Shown: positions 45,554 through 55,415, counted from the stretch's first letter. The stretch is DNA of 64,000 bases from Pseudomonas iranensis (GCF_014268585.2 NZ_CP077092.1:558001-622000); one strand, 5' to 3'. Translations and numbers: made by a program. Notes: generated by a model from the letters alone, not told the origin.

Positions 45554-47026
45554 ATGGCGGTTAACAACGAACGTGCAGGCAGTACCCCGTTGATCGAAAG
45601 GCGTTCGATCGACTACATCCCGGAAGCGGAAAGACACGGTCGTCTGTTCAGTCAGTTCACCCTGTGGATGGGCGCCAACCTGCAGATCACCGCGATCGTC
45701 ACCGGGGCCCTGGCCGTGGTGCTTGGCGGTGATGTGTTCTGGTCGTTGATCGGTCTTTTGATCGGCCAACTGCTCGGCGGTGGCGTGATGGCGCTGCATG
45801 CCGCGCAGGGGCCGAAACTGGGCTTGCCGCAGATGATCTCCAGCCGTGTGCAATTCGGCGTTTATGGCGCGGCAATTCCAATCGTGCTGGTATGCCTGAT
45901 GTACCTGGGTTTCACCGCCACCGGTACGGTGCTGTCCGGGCAGGCGCTGGGGCAGTTGTTCGGTGTCAGCGACAGTGTAGGCATCCTGATTTTCGCCAGT
46001 GTCATCGTGCTGGTCACGGTGCTCGGTTATCGGGTAATCCACTGGATCGGCCGCGTCGCCAGCGTGATTGGCGTGATCGCTTTTGTGTTCCTGTTCTGGC
46101 GGCTGATGAGCCAGACCGACGTTGGTGCGCTCCTGCAGATTCGTCATTTCAGCTGGAGCAGCTTTCTGCTGGCGGTGTCGCTGGCGGCGTCCTGGCAGAT
46201 CGCTTTCGGCCCGTATGTAGCGGACTACTCGCGTTACCTGCCGAGCGCCACTTCGTCGGTGAAAACCTTCTTCGCCGCCGGTGCCGGTTCGGTGATCGGT
46301 GCGCAGGTGGCGATGATCCTCGGCGTATTCGCCGCCGCTTCGGCCAACGGTCAATTTGCCGGTCATGAGGTCGCCTACATCGTCGGCCTCGGCGGTACCG
46401 GCGCCACCGCCGCGCTACTGTATTTCAGCATCGCGTTCGGCAAGGTGACCATCTCGACGCTGAACTCCTACGGCAGCTTCATGTGCATCGCCACCATCAT
46501 CAGTGGCTTCAAAGGGCACCTGACAGTTACCCGCATGCAGCGCCTGGTGTTCGTGCTGTTCATCGTCGGCGCGGCAACCCTGATTGCCCTGCTCGGGCAG
46601 CACTCGTTCCTCGGTGCGTTCAAGTCGTTCATCCTGTTTCTGCTCGCCTTCTTCACCCCGTGGAGCGCGATCAATCTGGTCGACTACTACTGCATCACCC
46701 GCGAGCGTTACGACGTGCCGGCGCTGGCCGATCCGAACGGCCGCTACGGCCGCTGGAACCTGCTCGGTATCAGCGTCTACGTGTTCGGCGTGCTGGTCCA
46801 GCTGCCGTTCATCTCGACCAGGTTCTACACCGGGCCGCTGGTGGCCGCCCTCGGTGATGTCGACATTTCCTGGATCATCGGCCTGGTGCTGCCGGCCGCC
46901 GTCTATTACTTCTGCGCAAAGAAATGGCACAGCGCAGTGCCCGATCGCCTGATTCTGCCGGTCGAGCAGAACAGCACCCAACAAGCAAAAAACAGCGGGA
47001 CCGGTCGCGCTGCGGCGCAGGCCTGA
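45554..47026 (+). CDS. hutT: cytosine/purine permease-family transporter, probable urocanate permease
   Basis: This 490-aa inner membrane protein of the NCS1 (cytosine permease) family has about 12 helices, beginning after a hydrophilic 35-residue N-terminus with LFSQFTLWMGANLQITAIV and including FGPYVADYSRYLP and FFTPWSAINLVDYYCITRERY. In P. fluorescens SBW25 the corresponding protein (HutTu) takes up urocanate, and its position between hutU and hutXWV is the same here. The C-terminus is polar (QNSTQQAKNSG). A REP doublet separates it from hutU. The function is inferred from position. Confidence 0.88.
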   Translation: MAVNNERAGSTPLIERRSIDYIPEAERHGRLFSQFTLWMGANLQITAIVTGALAVVLGGDVFWSLIGLLIGQLLGGGVMALHAAQGPKLGLPQMISSRVQFGVYGAAIPIVLVCLMYLGFTATGTVLSGQALGQLFGVSDSVGILIFASVIVLVTVLGYRVIHWIGRVASVIGVIAFVFLFWRLMSQTDVGALLQIRHFSWSSFLLAVSLAASWQIAFGPYVADYSRYLPSATSSVKTFFAAGAGSVIGAQVAMILGVFAAASANGQFAGHEVAYIVGLGGTGATAALLYFSIAFGKVTISTLNSYGSFMCIATIISGFKGHLTVTRMQRLVFVLFIVGAATLIALLGQHSFLGAFKSFILFLLAFFTPWSAINLVDYYCITRERYDVPALADPNGRYGRWNLLGISVYVFGVLVQLPFISTRFYTGPLVAALGDVDISWIIGLVLPAAVYYFCAKKWHSAVPDRLILPVEQNSTQQAKNSGTGRAAAQA

Positions 47027-47097
47027 TCTGGACGTGGACCAGGCTGGATGCCTCTTGAACTGCCGTAAGCCCATTCATGATTAGGAGCGTCACGACA

Positions 47098-48066
47098 ATG
47101 AAATCGAACAAGACCCTGCTGACCACATTGCTGTCCATGGGCCTGTTGGCCAGTGCCGGTGCGACCCAAGCCGCCGGCTGGTGCGAATCGGGCAAACCAG
47201 TGAAATTCGCTGGCCTGAACTGGGAAAGCGGCATGCTCCTGACCGACGTTATGCAAGTGGTGCTGGAGAAAGGTTACGGCTGCAAGACCGACAGCCTGCC
47301 GGGCAATTCCATCACCATGGAAAACGCTCTGAGCAGCAACGATATTCAAGTGTTCGCCGAAGAGTGGGTCGGCCGCAGCGAGGTCTGGAACAAGGCCGAG
47401 AAGGCCGGCAAGGTCGTCGGTGTCGGCGCACCGGTGGTGGGCGCGGTCGAAGGCTGGTACGTGCCGCGTTACGTGATCGAAGGCGACGCCAAGCGCAAGC
47501 TCGAGGCGAAAGCCCCGGACCTGAAAAACATCGCTGATCTGGGCAAGTATTCCGCCGTGTTCAAGGATGCCGAAGAGCCGTCCAAGGGCCGCTTCTATAA
47601 CTGCCCCGCCGGCTGGACCTGCGAGCTCGACAACAGCGAAATGCTCAAGAGCTACGGCTTGGAAAACAGCTACACCAACTTCCGCCCGGGCACAGGACCT
47701 GCGCTGGATGCGGCAGTGCTGTCGAGCTACAAGCGCGGCGAGCCGATCCTCTTCTATTACTGGTCGCCGACCCCGCTGATGGGCCAGATCGATGCGGTCA
47801 AACTCGAAGAGAAGCCCGGCGTCGACAAGACCGTCAGCATCAAGGTCGGCCTGTCGAAAACCTTCCACGACGAAGCTCCGGAACTGGTCGCCGTGCTGGA
47901 AAAGGTCAACCTGCCGATCGACCTGCTCAATCAGAACCTCGGGCGCATGGCCAAGGAACGTATCGAGTCGGCAAAACTGGCGAAAATCTTCCTCAAGGAA
48001 CATCCTGAAGTCTGGCACGCATGGGTGAGCGACGACGCAGCCAAGAAAATCGACGCGGCCTTGTAG
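47098..48066 (+). CDS. hutX: ABC transporter periplasmic binding protein HutX
   Basis: HutX (322 aa) is a periplasmic binding protein of the OpuAC type (glycine betaine/proline family) that binds histidine in the hut system. It has a signal peptide ending TQAAG, FAGLNWESGMLLTDVMQVVL at the start of lobe 1, FAEEWVGRSEVW, and WSPTPLMGQIDAVKL in lobe 2. Two Cys (FYNCPAGWTCEL) could form a disulfide. AGGAG at 47083-47087 supports ATG 47098. It is the first gene of the hutXWV transporter. Confidence 0.93.
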   Translation: MKSNKTLLTTLLSMGLLASAGATQAAGWCESGKPVKFAGLNWESGMLLTDVMQVVLEKGYGCKTDSLPGNSITMENALSSNDIQVFAEEWVGRSEVWNKAEKAGKVVGVGAPVVGAVEGWYVPRYVIEGDAKRKLEAKAPDLKNIADLGKYSAVFKDAEEPSKGRFYNCPAGWTCELDNSEMLKSYGLENSYTNFRPGTGPALDAAVLSSYKRGEPILFYYWSPTPLMGQIDAVKLEEKPGVDKTVSIKVGLSKTFHDEAPELVAVLEKVNLPIDLLNQNLGRMAKERIESAKLAKIFLKEHPEVWHAWVSDDAAKKIDAAL

Positions 48067-48134
48067 GTCAGGTTTCCCGGCTGCCAGCACGGCAGCCGGA
48101 CGCTTGATCGCAACCCCTTGATTGAGAGTCCCTT

Positions 48135-48986
48135 ATGTTTCCCGAAAGCTTTACCTTTTCCATCGCCGACTGGGTCAACGGTTGGGTCGATTCGCTGGTG
48201 ACCAACTACGGCGACGTGTTCCGGCATATCTCCGACACGCTGCTGTGGGCCATCGTCAGTCTCGAAGGTTTGCTGCGTGCGGCGCCGTGGTGGTTGATGC
48301 TGGCAATCGTCGGTGTCATCGCCTGGCACGCCACGCGCAAAGTCGTGACCACCGCCGTGATTGTCGGTCTGTTGTTTCTGGTGGGTGCGGTCGGCCTCTG
48401 GGACAAACTCATGCAGACCCTGGCGCTGATGATGGTCGCGACGATCATTTCGGTGCTGATCGGCATCCCGCTGGGGATCCTCTCAGCGCGCAGCAATCGT
48501 CTGCGTTCGGTGCTGATGCCGCTGCTCGATATCATGCAGACCATGCCGAGTTTCGTGTACCTGATCCCGGTACTGATGCTGTTCGGTCTGGGCAAAGTAC
48601 CGGCGATTTTCGCCACGGTGATCTACGCCGCGCCGCCGCTGATTCGCCTGACCGACCTCGGTATTCGTCAGGTCGACGGTGAAGTGATGGAAGCGATCAA
48701 CGCCTTCGGCGCCAACCGCTGGCAGCAGCTGTTCGGCGTGCAACTGCCGCTGGCGCTGCCGAGCATCATGGCCGGGATCAACCAGACCACGATGATGGCC
48801 CTGTCGATGGTGGTGATCGCCTCGATGATCGGCGCCCGTGGCCTCGGTGAAGACGTACTGGTGGGGATTCAGACCCTCAACGTCGGCCGGGGTCTCGAAG
48901 CCGGGCTGGCGATCGTGATTCTCGCGGTGGTCATCGACCGCATCACTCAAGCGTACGGTCGGCCACGCCATGAGGTGAGCAAATGA
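48135..48986 (+). CDS. hutW: ABC transporter permease HutW
   Basis: HutW (283 aa) is the membrane permease of the HutXWV importer (BPD_transp_1 type). There are about 6 helices after an amphipathic N-terminus, and the EAA loop ([20 protein letters not shown]) that contacts the ATPase lies near residues 190-210. It overlaps hutV by 4 bases (ATGA). The 68-base gap after hutX has no terminator. Confidence 0.94.
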   Translation: MFPESFTFSIADWVNGWVDSLVTNYGDVFRHISDTLLWAIVSLEGLLRAAPWWLMLAIVGVIAWHATRKVVTTAVIVGLLFLVGAVGLWDKLMQTLALMMVATIISVLIGIPLGILSARSNRLRSVLMPLLDIMQTMPSFVYLIPVLMLFGLGKVPAIFATVIYAAPPLIRLTDLGIRQVDGEVMEAINAFGANRWQQLFGVQLPLALPSIMAGINQTTMMALSMVVIASMIGARGLGEDVLVGIQTLNVGRGLEAGLAIVILAVVIDRITQAYGRPRHEVSK

Positions 48987-49813
48987 GCAACGCAAGCGTG
49001 AGCAAGATCGAAGTGCGCAACGTCTTCAAGATTTTCGGCAACCGCGCCAAGGATGCGCTGGCCATGGTCGGCCAGGGCAAGAGCAAGGACCAGGTGCTCA
49101 ACGAAACCGGTTGCGTGGTCGGCGTGAACGACTTGTCGCTGAGCATCGGCACCGGCGAAATCTTTGTGATCATGGGCCTGTCCGGCTCGGGCAAATCCAC
49201 CCTGGTACGGCATTTCAATCGCCTGATCGACCCCACCAGCGGGGCGATTCTGGTCGATGGCGAGGACATCCTGCAGTACGACATGGACGCCCTGCGCGAA
49301 TTTCGTCGACACAAGATCAGCATGGTGTTCCAGAGTTTCGGCCTGCTGCCGCACAAGACCGTGCTCGATAACGTCGCCTACGGTTTGAAAGTCCGTGGCG
49401 AAAGCAAGCAGGTCTGCGCCGAACGCGCGCTGCACTGGATCAACACCGTCGGCCTCAAAGGCTACGAAAACAAATACCCGCACCAGCTCTCCGGCGGCAT
49501 GCGTCAGCGCGTCGGCCTGGCCCGTGCGTTGGCGGCGGACACCGACATCATCCTCATGGACGAAGCATTCAGTGCGCTGGACCCGCTGATCCGCGCCGAA
49601 ATGCAGGACCAGTTGCTGGAACTGCAAAAGACCCTGCACAAAACCATCGTCTTCATCACCCACGACCTCGACGAAGCCGTGCGCATCGGCAATCGCATCG
49701 CGATTCTCAAGGATGGTCGGTTGATACAGGTGGGCACGCCAAGAGAGATCCTGCATTCGCCGGCGGATGAGTATGTCGACCGGTTCGTACAGCGGCGGGC
49801 GGCGGTGGTGTGA
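48983..49813 (+). CDS. hutV: ABC transporter ATPase HutV
   Basis: HutV (276 aa) powers the HutXWV importer. It has Walker [11 protein letters not shown] loop [10 protein letters not shown], signature [15 protein letters not shown], Walker [14 protein letters not shown] and H loop FITHDLDEA. It lacks the CBS domains present in OpuAA, which otherwise is a close relative. The start overlaps the hutW stop. A family C repeat follows before hutH1. Confidence 0.95.
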   Translation: MSNASVSKIEVRNVFKIFGNRAKDALAMVGQGKSKDQVLNETGCVVGVNDLSLSIGTGEIFVIMGLSGSGKSTLVRHFNRLIDPTSGAILVDGEDILQYDMDALREFRRHKISMVFQSFGLLPHKTVLDNVAYGLKVRGESKQVCAERALHWINTVGLKGYENKYPHQLSGGMRQRVGLARALAADTDIILMDEAFSALDPLIRAEMQDQLLELQKTLHKTIVFITHDLDEAVRIGNRIAILKDGRLIQVGTPREILHSPADEYVDRFVQRRAAVV

Positions 49814-49827
49814 CGCTGAGTGGCCGT

Positions 49828-49959
49828 TGTGGTGAGGGGATTTATCCCCGTTCGGCTGCGAAGCAGTCGTAAAACCGGCCACTGCGGTCTGTCTGACGGA
49901 TTTGCGGGCATGGTTTGGGGCGGCTTCGCCACCCAACGGGGATAAATCCCCTCACCACA
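49828..49959. repeat. inverted repeat, family C, second copy
   Basis: TGTGGTGAGGGGATTTATCC and GGATAAATCCCCTCACCACA bound a 132-base element between hutV and hutH1, within the hut operon. It is longer than the copy at 43249. Confidence 0.88.
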
Positions 49960-49997
49960 GGGTTACCGGCATCAACAGAATTGGTATGAGGTTTTAG

Positions 49998-51521
49998 ATG
50001 TCCCAGGCTGAAAAAATCGTTATCACAGGCAGCCCTATGCGTTGGCAGGACGTGGTCGCTGTCGCCCGTCACGGTGCGCCGCTGGATCTGTCTAGCGACA
50101 CCTGGGCGCGCATCGACAACGCTCAGGCCATCGTTCAGCGCATCGTCGCCAGCGGCGAGCGCGCCTATGGTGTCAACACCGGTCTGGGCGGTTTGTCGAA
50201 CGTCTCGCTGCAGGACGAACAGCTCAGCCAACTCTCGCGCAACACCTTGCTCAGCCATGCCTGCGGTGTCGGCCCGGTGCTTAGCAACGAGCAGACCCGC
50301 GCAATCATCTGCGCTGCCGTTCACAACTACAGCCACGGCAAGTCCGGCCTGCATCGGCGTGTGGTCGAGGGGCTGCTGGCGCTGCTCAATCGCGGCATCA
50401 CCCCGCAGGTGCCGTCGCAGGGTTCGGTGGGTTACCTGACGCACATGGCGCACATCGGCATCGCGTTGCTCGGCGTTGGCAATGTCAGCTATCGCGGGCG
50501 GATCATTTCGGCGCAACAGGCGCTGGCCGAGGAGGGTCTGCAACCTGTGCAGCTCGGCGCGAAGGATGGCTTGTGTCTGGTCAACGGCACGCCGTGCATG
50601 ACCGGCCTCAGTTGCCTGGCGATTGCCGACGCTACGCGGCTGCTGCAATGGGCCGATGTCATTGGTGCGATGAGTTTCGAAGCCCAGCGCGGCCAGGTCG
50701 ATGCCTTCGATGCCGAGATCATTGCGCTCAAGCCGCATCCGGGCATGCAGCAGGTCGGCAACAACCTGCGCGCCTTGCTCGATGGCAGCGAAGTGATCGC
50801 CGCGAGCAAAGGCATTCGCACTCAGGATGCGCTGAGCATTCGTTCGATCCCGCAGGTCCACGGCGCCGCCCGTGATCAACTGAAGCATGCGATCAAACAG
50901 GTCGAAGCCGAACTCAACGGCTGCACCGACAACCCGTTACTGCTCGGCACGCCGGACAATTTCCGGGTGATGTCGCAGGCCAACCCGCACGGTCAATCCG
51001 TGGCGATGGCGGCGGATCTGCTGGCGATTGCCATGGCCGAAATCGGCTCGATTGCCGAGCGCCGTCTCGACCGTTTGGTCAATCCGCACGTCAGCGGTCT
51101 GCCGGCGTTTCTGGTGGCCAATCCCGGGGTCAACTCGGGGATGATGATCGTGCAATACGTCGCCGCCTCGCTGTGTGCGGAAAACCGTCAATTGGCGCAA
51201 CCGGCGGTACTCGACAACTACATCACCTCGGGCCTGCAGGAAGATCACCTGAGCATGGGCACCAACGCCGCACTGAAGCTGCATCGCGCGCTGGAAAACT
51301 GCACGCAGATCCTCGCGATTGAATACCTGCTGGCGGCGCAGGCGTTTGAATTCCTCAAGGAACAGCGCTTTGGCGTGGGCACTGACCGCGCGTGGAAACT
51401 GCTGCGCGAAACGGTCCCCGCCTACGATCAGGATCGCTGGCTGGCGCCGGATATCGCCGCCGCTGCGACCGTGCTGAAAGACCCGAATCTGCCGCACAAC
51501 GTCCTACCGAATTTGCACTGA
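49998..51521 (+). CDS. hutH1: histidine ammonia-lyase homologue lacking the MIO triad (HutH1)
   Basis: This full-length histidase homologue (507 aa) belongs to the aromatic amino acid lyase family, whose members need the cofactor MIO made from an Ala-Ser-Gly triad. Here the region reads QGSVGYLTHMAHIG (141-154), whereas HutH2 has [15 protein letters not shown]; aligned, exactly three residues (ASG) are missing after Gly145. The catalytic Tyr (Tyr280 in P. putida HutH) is Leu279 (QDALSIR), and Phe329 is Leu316. Tyr57, His87, Asn196, Arg282 and Glu415 match other active-site residues. The codons are undisturbed and the frame is full length. It may be a pseudoenzyme, a regulator or partner of HutH2, or have another activity. 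Confidence 0.9.
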   Translation: MSQAEKIVITGSPMRWQDVVAVARHGAPLDLSSDTWARIDNAQAIVQRIVASGERAYGVNTGLGGLSNVSLQDEQLSQLSRNTLLSHACGVGPVLSNEQTRAIICAAVHNYSHGKSGLHRRVVEGLLALLNRGITPQVPSQGSVGYLTHMAHIGIALLGVGNVSYRGRIISAQQALAEEGLQPVQLGAKDGLCLVNGTPCMTGLSCLAIADATRLLQWADVIGAMSFEAQRGQVDAFDAEIIALKPHPGMQQVGNNLRALLDGSEVIAASKGIRTQDALSIRSIPQVHGAARDQLKHAIKQVEAELNGCTDNPLLLGTPDNFRVMSQANPHGQSVAMAADLLAIAMAEIGSIAERRLDRLVNPHVSGLPAFLVANPGVNSGMMIVQYVAASLCAENRQLAQPAVLDNYITSGLQEDHLSMGTNAALKLHRALENCTQILAIEYLLAAQAFEFLKEQRFGVGTDRAWKLLRETVPAYDQDRWLAPDIAAAATVLKDPNLPHNVLPNLH

Positions 51522-51585
51522 CAACTACCCATACCAGCGTGCCAAGGCGTGGATCGTTCACAAGACGAGAAGCGACGGATAACGG

Positions 51586-51634
51586 AATGCTCCGGAGCGA
51601 CTGGTAGTTAATAACAATGCCTGACAGGAGCATT
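51586..51634 (+). promoter_or_regulatory. possible RNA hairpin masking the hutH2 ribosome site
   Basis: AATGCTCC at 51586-51593 is complementary to GGAGCATT at 51627-51634, which contains the ribosome-binding GGAG of hutH2. Such pairing could control translation. The outer bases AACTACC (51524-51530) and GGTAGTT (51602-51608) also pair, competing with it. Confidence 0.4.
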
Positions 51635-51637
51635 TTA

Positions 51638-53170
51638 ATGACTGCGCTGAACTTGATCCCCGGCCAACTGAGCCTGGCCCAACTGCGTGACGTCTATCAG
51701 AACCCGGTCACACTGACCCTCGACAACAGCGCCAGCGCGCAGGTCGAGGCCAGCGTCGCCTGCGTCGAACAGATTCTTGCGGAGAACCGCACCGCCTACG
51801 GCATCAACACCGGTTTCGGCCTGCTGGCCTCGACGCGCATCGCCAGCGAAGACCTGGAGAACCTGCAGCGTTCGCTGGTGCTCTCGCACGCTGCCGGCGT
51901 CGGCCAGCCGATCAGCGATGAGCTGGTGCGACTGATCATGGTGCTCAAGGTCAACAGCCTCAGCCGGGGTTTTTCCGGCATCCGTCGGCAGGTGATCGAT
52001 GCGCTGATCGCGCTGATCAATGCCGAGGTCTATCCGCACATTCCGTTGAAAGGTTCGGTCGGTGCGTCGGGGGATCTGGCGCCGTTGGCCCACATGTCGC
52101 TGGTGCTGCTGGGCGAGGGCAAGGCCCGCTACAAGGGCGAATGGCTTGAAGCCACCGAAGCGCTGAAAGTGGCTGGTCTGACGCCGCTGACCCTGGCGGC
52201 GAAAGAAGGTCTGGCGCTGCTCAACGGTACTCAGGTTTCCACGGCGTTTGCGCTGCGCGGTTTGTTCGAAGGCGAAGATCTGTTTGCCGGTGCAGTGGCG
52301 CTGGGCAGTCTTACTGTTGAAGCCGTGCTCGGTTCGCGCTCGCCGTTCGACGCGCGCATTCACGCTGCACGTGGGCAGAAAGGTCAGATCGATGCCGCTG
52401 CCGCGTACCGCGATCTGCTCGGTGAGCGCAGCGAAGTCTCCGCCTCGCACCAGAATTGCGACAAGGTCCAGGACCCGTACTCGCTGCGCTGCCAGCCGCA
52501 AGTCATGGGCGCCTGCCTGACCCAGTTCCGTCAGGCCGCTGAAGTGCTGGCGGTCGAAGCCAACGCGGTTTCCGACAACCCGCTGGTATTCGCCGCTGAA
52601 GGCGACGTGATTTCCGGCGGCAACTTCCACGCCGAACCGGTGGCCATGGCCGCTGACAACATGGCGCTGGCCATCGCTGAAATCGGCTCGCTGAGCGAGC
52701 GGCGCATCTCGCTGATGATGGACAAGCACATGTCGCAACTGCCGCCGTTCCTGGTGGCCAATGGCGGGGTGAACTCCGGTTTCATGATCGCCCAGGTCAC
52801 CGCTGCGGCGTTGGCCAGCGAAAACAAGGCGTTGTCCCATCCACATTCGGTGGACAGCCTGCCGACCTCGGCCAACCAGGAAGACCACGTGTCGATGGCT
52901 CCGGCCGCCGGCAAGCGGCTGTGGGAAATGGCTGAGAACACTCGCGGCATTCTCGCCGTGGAATGGCTGGCGGCGGTGCAGGGCCTGGATCTGCGCAACG
53001 GCCTGAAGACTTCGCCGAAGCTGGAACAGGCACGGGCGATTTTGCGCAAGGAAGTGGCGTTTTACGAGAAGGACCGGTTCTTCGCCCCGGACATCAATGC
53101 GGCGACCGAGTTGCTGGCTTCGCGGTGTTTGACTGAGCTGGTTCCGGCGAAGCTTTTGCCGAGCCTTTAA
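51638..53170 (+). CDS. hutH2: histidine ammonia-lyase
   Basis: HutH2 (510 aa) removes ammonia from histidine to form urocanate, the first step of the pathway. The MIO triad is intact: Ala143-Ser144-Gly145 in [12 protein letters not shown]. Other active-site residues agree with P. putida HutH shifted by one: Tyr54 (YGINTGFG), His84 (LSHAAG), the Asn in LLNGTQ, the Tyr and Arg in QDPYSLRCQ, and Glu in SANQEDH. ATG 51638 has ACAGGAG 7 bases upstream. It is preceded by the MIO-less paralogue hutH1 with no permease gene between, and followed by a family E repeat and hutI. Confidence 0.97.
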   Translation: MTALNLIPGQLSLAQLRDVYQNPVTLTLDNSASAQVEASVACVEQILAENRTAYGINTGFGLLASTRIASEDLENLQRSLVLSHAAGVGQPISDELVRLIMVLKVNSLSRGFSGIRRQVIDALIALINAEVYPHIPLKGSVGASGDLAPLAHMSLVLLGEGKARYKGEWLEATEALKVAGLTPLTLAAKEGLALLNGTQVSTAFALRGLFEGEDLFAGAVALGSLTVEAVLGSRSPFDARIHAARGQKGQIDAAAAYRDLLGERSEVSASHQNCDKVQDPYSLRCQPQVMGACLTQFRQAAEVLAVEANAVSDNPLVFAAEGDVISGGNFHAEPVAMAADNMALAIAEIGSLSERRISLMMDKHMSQLPPFLVANGGVNSGFMIAQVTAAALASENKALSHPHSVDSLPTSANQEDHVSMAPAAGKRLWEMAENTRGILAVEWLAAVQGLDLRNGLKTSPKLEQARAILRKEVAFYEKDRFFAPDINAATELLASRCLTELVPAKLLPSL

Positions 53171-53180
53171 CCCTACCCAC

Positions 53181-53284
53181 TGATCGTTCCCACGCTCTGC
53201 GTGGGAATGCCTCAAGGGACGCTCCGCGTCCAGTGACGCGGAGCGTCACGGGCTGCATTCCTTTGCTGCGCGTGGGAACGATCA
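53181..53284. repeat. inverted repeat, family E
   Basis: TGATCGTTCCCACGCTCTGC at one end and GCTGCGCGTGGGAACGATCA at the other bound a 104-base element between hutH2 and hutI; inner arms ACGCTCCGCGTC/GACGCGGAGCGT also pair. It is a single copy in this window. Confidence 0.87.
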
Positions 53285-53301
53285 CTATAAGAGGAACCGG
53301 G

Positions 53302-54507
53302 ATGAAAACCCTCTGGCAACACTGCCACGTCGCAACCATGGCCAACGGCGCCTATTCGATCATCGAGGATGCCGCGATCGTGACGTCCGGCACGCTGATC
53401 GAGTGGATCGGCCCACGCACTCAATTGCCGTCCGGCGAATACCCGGCGGTCAATGATTTGCAGGGTGCGTGGGTCACCCCCGGTCTGATCGACTGCCACA
53501 CCCACACCGTGTTCGGCGGCAACCGCAGCGGCGAGTTCGAGCAGCGTCTGCAAGGCGTCAGCTATGCCGAGATCGCTGCGCAGGGCGGCGGCATCGCCAG
53601 CACCGTGCGCGCCACTCGCGACGCCACTGAGGACGAGCTGTTCGCCAGCGCCGCCAAACGCCTGAAAAGCCTGATGCGCGACGGCGTGACCACGGTGGAA
53701 ATGAAATCGGGCTACGGTCTCGATCTGGCCAACGAGCGCAAGCTGCTGCGGGTCATCCGGCGCCTGGCCGAAGAGCTGCCGATCAGCGTGCGCAGCACTT
53801 GCCTGGCGGCGCACGCGTTGCCGCCGGAGTACAAGGATCGCGCCGACGACTACATCGATCTGGTCTGCGAGCAGATGCTCCCGGCCCTTGCCGCCGAAGG
53901 TCTGGTCGATGCCGTGGATGCGTTCTGCGAATATCTGGCGTTTTCGCCGGAGCAGGTCGAGCGGGTGTTCGTCGCCGCGCAACAACTCGGTCTGCCGGTG
54001 AAACTCCACGCCGAGCAATTGTCCTCGCTGCACGGCTCCAGCCTCGCCGCGCGCTACAAAGCCTTGTCCGCCGATCATCTGGAATACATGGACGAGGACG
54101 ATGCCATCGCGATGGCAGCCGCCGACACCGTCGCCGTACTGCTGCCAGGCGCGTTCTACTTTCTGCGCGAAACCCAATTGCCGCCAATGGACGCGCTGCG
54201 CAAGCACAAGGTGAAGATCGCCATCGCCAGCGACCTCAACCCCGGCACCTCGCCAGCGCTGTCGTTGCGTCTGATGCTGAACATGGCCTGCACCTGTTTC
54301 CGCATGACCCCGGAAGAAGCTCTGGCCGGAGCGACCCTCCATGCCGCGCAGGCGTTGGGCATGGCGCAGACCCATGGCTCGCTGGAGGTTGGCAAGGTCG
54401 CCGACTTTGTCGCGTGGGACATCGAGCGTCCGGCGGATCTGGCCTATTGGCTCGGTGGCGATCTGGACAAGCGCGTCGTGCGTCACGGCGTCGAATCGAA
54501 TCTGTAG
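53302..54507 (+). CDS. hutI: imidazolonepropionase
   Basis: HutI (401 aa) hydrolyses imidazolone propionate to formiminoglutamate. It is a metal amidohydrolase: [12 protein letters not shown] (about 72-83) binds the metal, and [18 protein letters not shown] and [10 protein letters not shown] hold further ligands and substrate residues. GAGGA at 53291-53295 supports ATG 53302. The gene is followed within 10 bases by hutG, so both are cotranscribed. Confidence 0.97.
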   Translation: MKTLWQHCHVATMANGAYSIIEDAAIVTSGTLIEWIGPRTQLPSGEYPAVNDLQGAWVTPGLIDCHTHTVFGGNRSGEFEQRLQGVSYAEIAAQGGGIASTVRATRDATEDELFASAAKRLKSLMRDGVTTVEMKSGYGLDLANERKLLRVIRRLAEELPISVRSTCLAAHALPPEYKDRADDYIDLVCEQMLPALAAEGLVDAVDAFCEYLAFSPEQVERVFVAAQQLGLPVKLHAEQLSSLHGSSLAARYKALSADHLEYMDEDDAIAMAAADTVAVLLPGAFYFLRETQLPPMDALRKHKVKIAIASDLNPGTSPALSLRLMLNMACTCFRMTPEEALAGATLHAAQALGMAQTHGSLEVGKVADFVAWDIERPADLAYWLGGDLDKRVVRHGVESNL

Positions 54508-54517
54508 GAGAACGGTT

Positions 54518-55321
54518 GTGGACAAGGTTCTGAGTTTCAAACAAGGCCGCGTGCCGCTGCTGATCAGCATGCCCCATGCGGGTGTGCGTCTGACCCCAAC
54601 GGTCGAGGCCGGGCTGATCCCCGCTGCGAGAAGCCTGCCGGACACCGACTGGCATATTCCGCAGCTCTACGATTTTGCCGAGGAACTGGGCGCCAGCACC
54701 CTGGCTGCCGAGTATTCGCGTTTCGTCATCGACCTCAACCGGCCGTCCGACGACAAGCCGTTGTATGCCGGGGCGACCACCGGGTTGTATCCGGCGACGT
54801 TGTTCGACGGCATTCCGTTGTTTGAGGAGGGGCAGGAGCCGTCGAAAGAGGAGCGCGCAACATACCTGGAGCAGATCTGGACGCCGTATCACCGCACCTT
54901 GCAGGAGGAACTGGCGCGACTGAAAGCCGAATTCGGCTACGCGCTGTTGTTCGATGCGCACTCGATCCGCTCGATCATCCCGCACCTGTTCGACGGCAAA
55001 CTGCCAGACTTCAACCTTGGCACCTTCAATGGCGCCAGCTGTGATCCACAATTGGCCAGTCAACTGGAAGCGATCTGCGCGCAGCACGAGCAGTTCACCC
55101 ATGTGCTCAACGGTCGCTTCAAGGGCGGACACATCACCCGCCAATACGGCGACCCTGCGCAGAACATCCACGCCGTGCAGCTGGAACTGTGCCAGTCCAC
55201 CTACATGGAAGAGTTCGAACCGTTCCGCTACCGCGCCGACCTCGCGGAGCCGACGCGGGTGGTGCTCAGGGAATTGCTGCAGGGCTACCTGGCCTGGGCA
55301 AAATCTCACTACAGCGCCTAA
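54518..55321 (+). CDS. hutG: N-formylglutamate deformylase
   Basis: HutG (267 aa) cleaves N-formylglutamate to glutamate and formate, the last step in the HutF-HutG branch. The sequence shows the FGase family signatures: LLISMPHAGVRLTPTVEAG near the start, VIDLNRPSDD, and LLFDAHSIRSIIPHLFDGKLPD. The GTG at 54518 has TAGGAGAAC upstream. It ends the hut cluster; a REP doublet follows and no terminator with T tract is visible. Confidence 0.96.
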   Translation: MDKVLSFKQGRVPLLISMPHAGVRLTPTVEAGLIPAARSLPDTDWHIPQLYDFAEELGASTLAAEYSRFVIDLNRPSDDKPLYAGATTGLYPATLFDGIPLFEEGQEPSKEERATYLEQIWTPYHRTLQEELARLKAEFGYALLFDAHSIRSIIPHLFDGKLPDFNLGTFNGASCDPQLASQLEAICAQHEQFTHVLNGRFKGGHITRQYGDPAQNIHAVQLELCQSTYMEEFEPFRYRADLAEPTRVVLRELLQGYLAWAKSHYSA

Positions 55322-55325
55322 CCCC

Positions 55326-55415
55326 TGTGGGAGCGAGCCTGCTCGCGAAGACGTCCGTTCAGCCGACAACCAGGCCGAATGTCACACCGCGTTCGCGAGC
55401 AGGCTCGCTCCCACA
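55326..55415. repeat. REP doublet (REPIN-like), family A
   Basis: A 90-base inverted pair of family A REP motifs directly after hutG. Confidence 0.9.
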
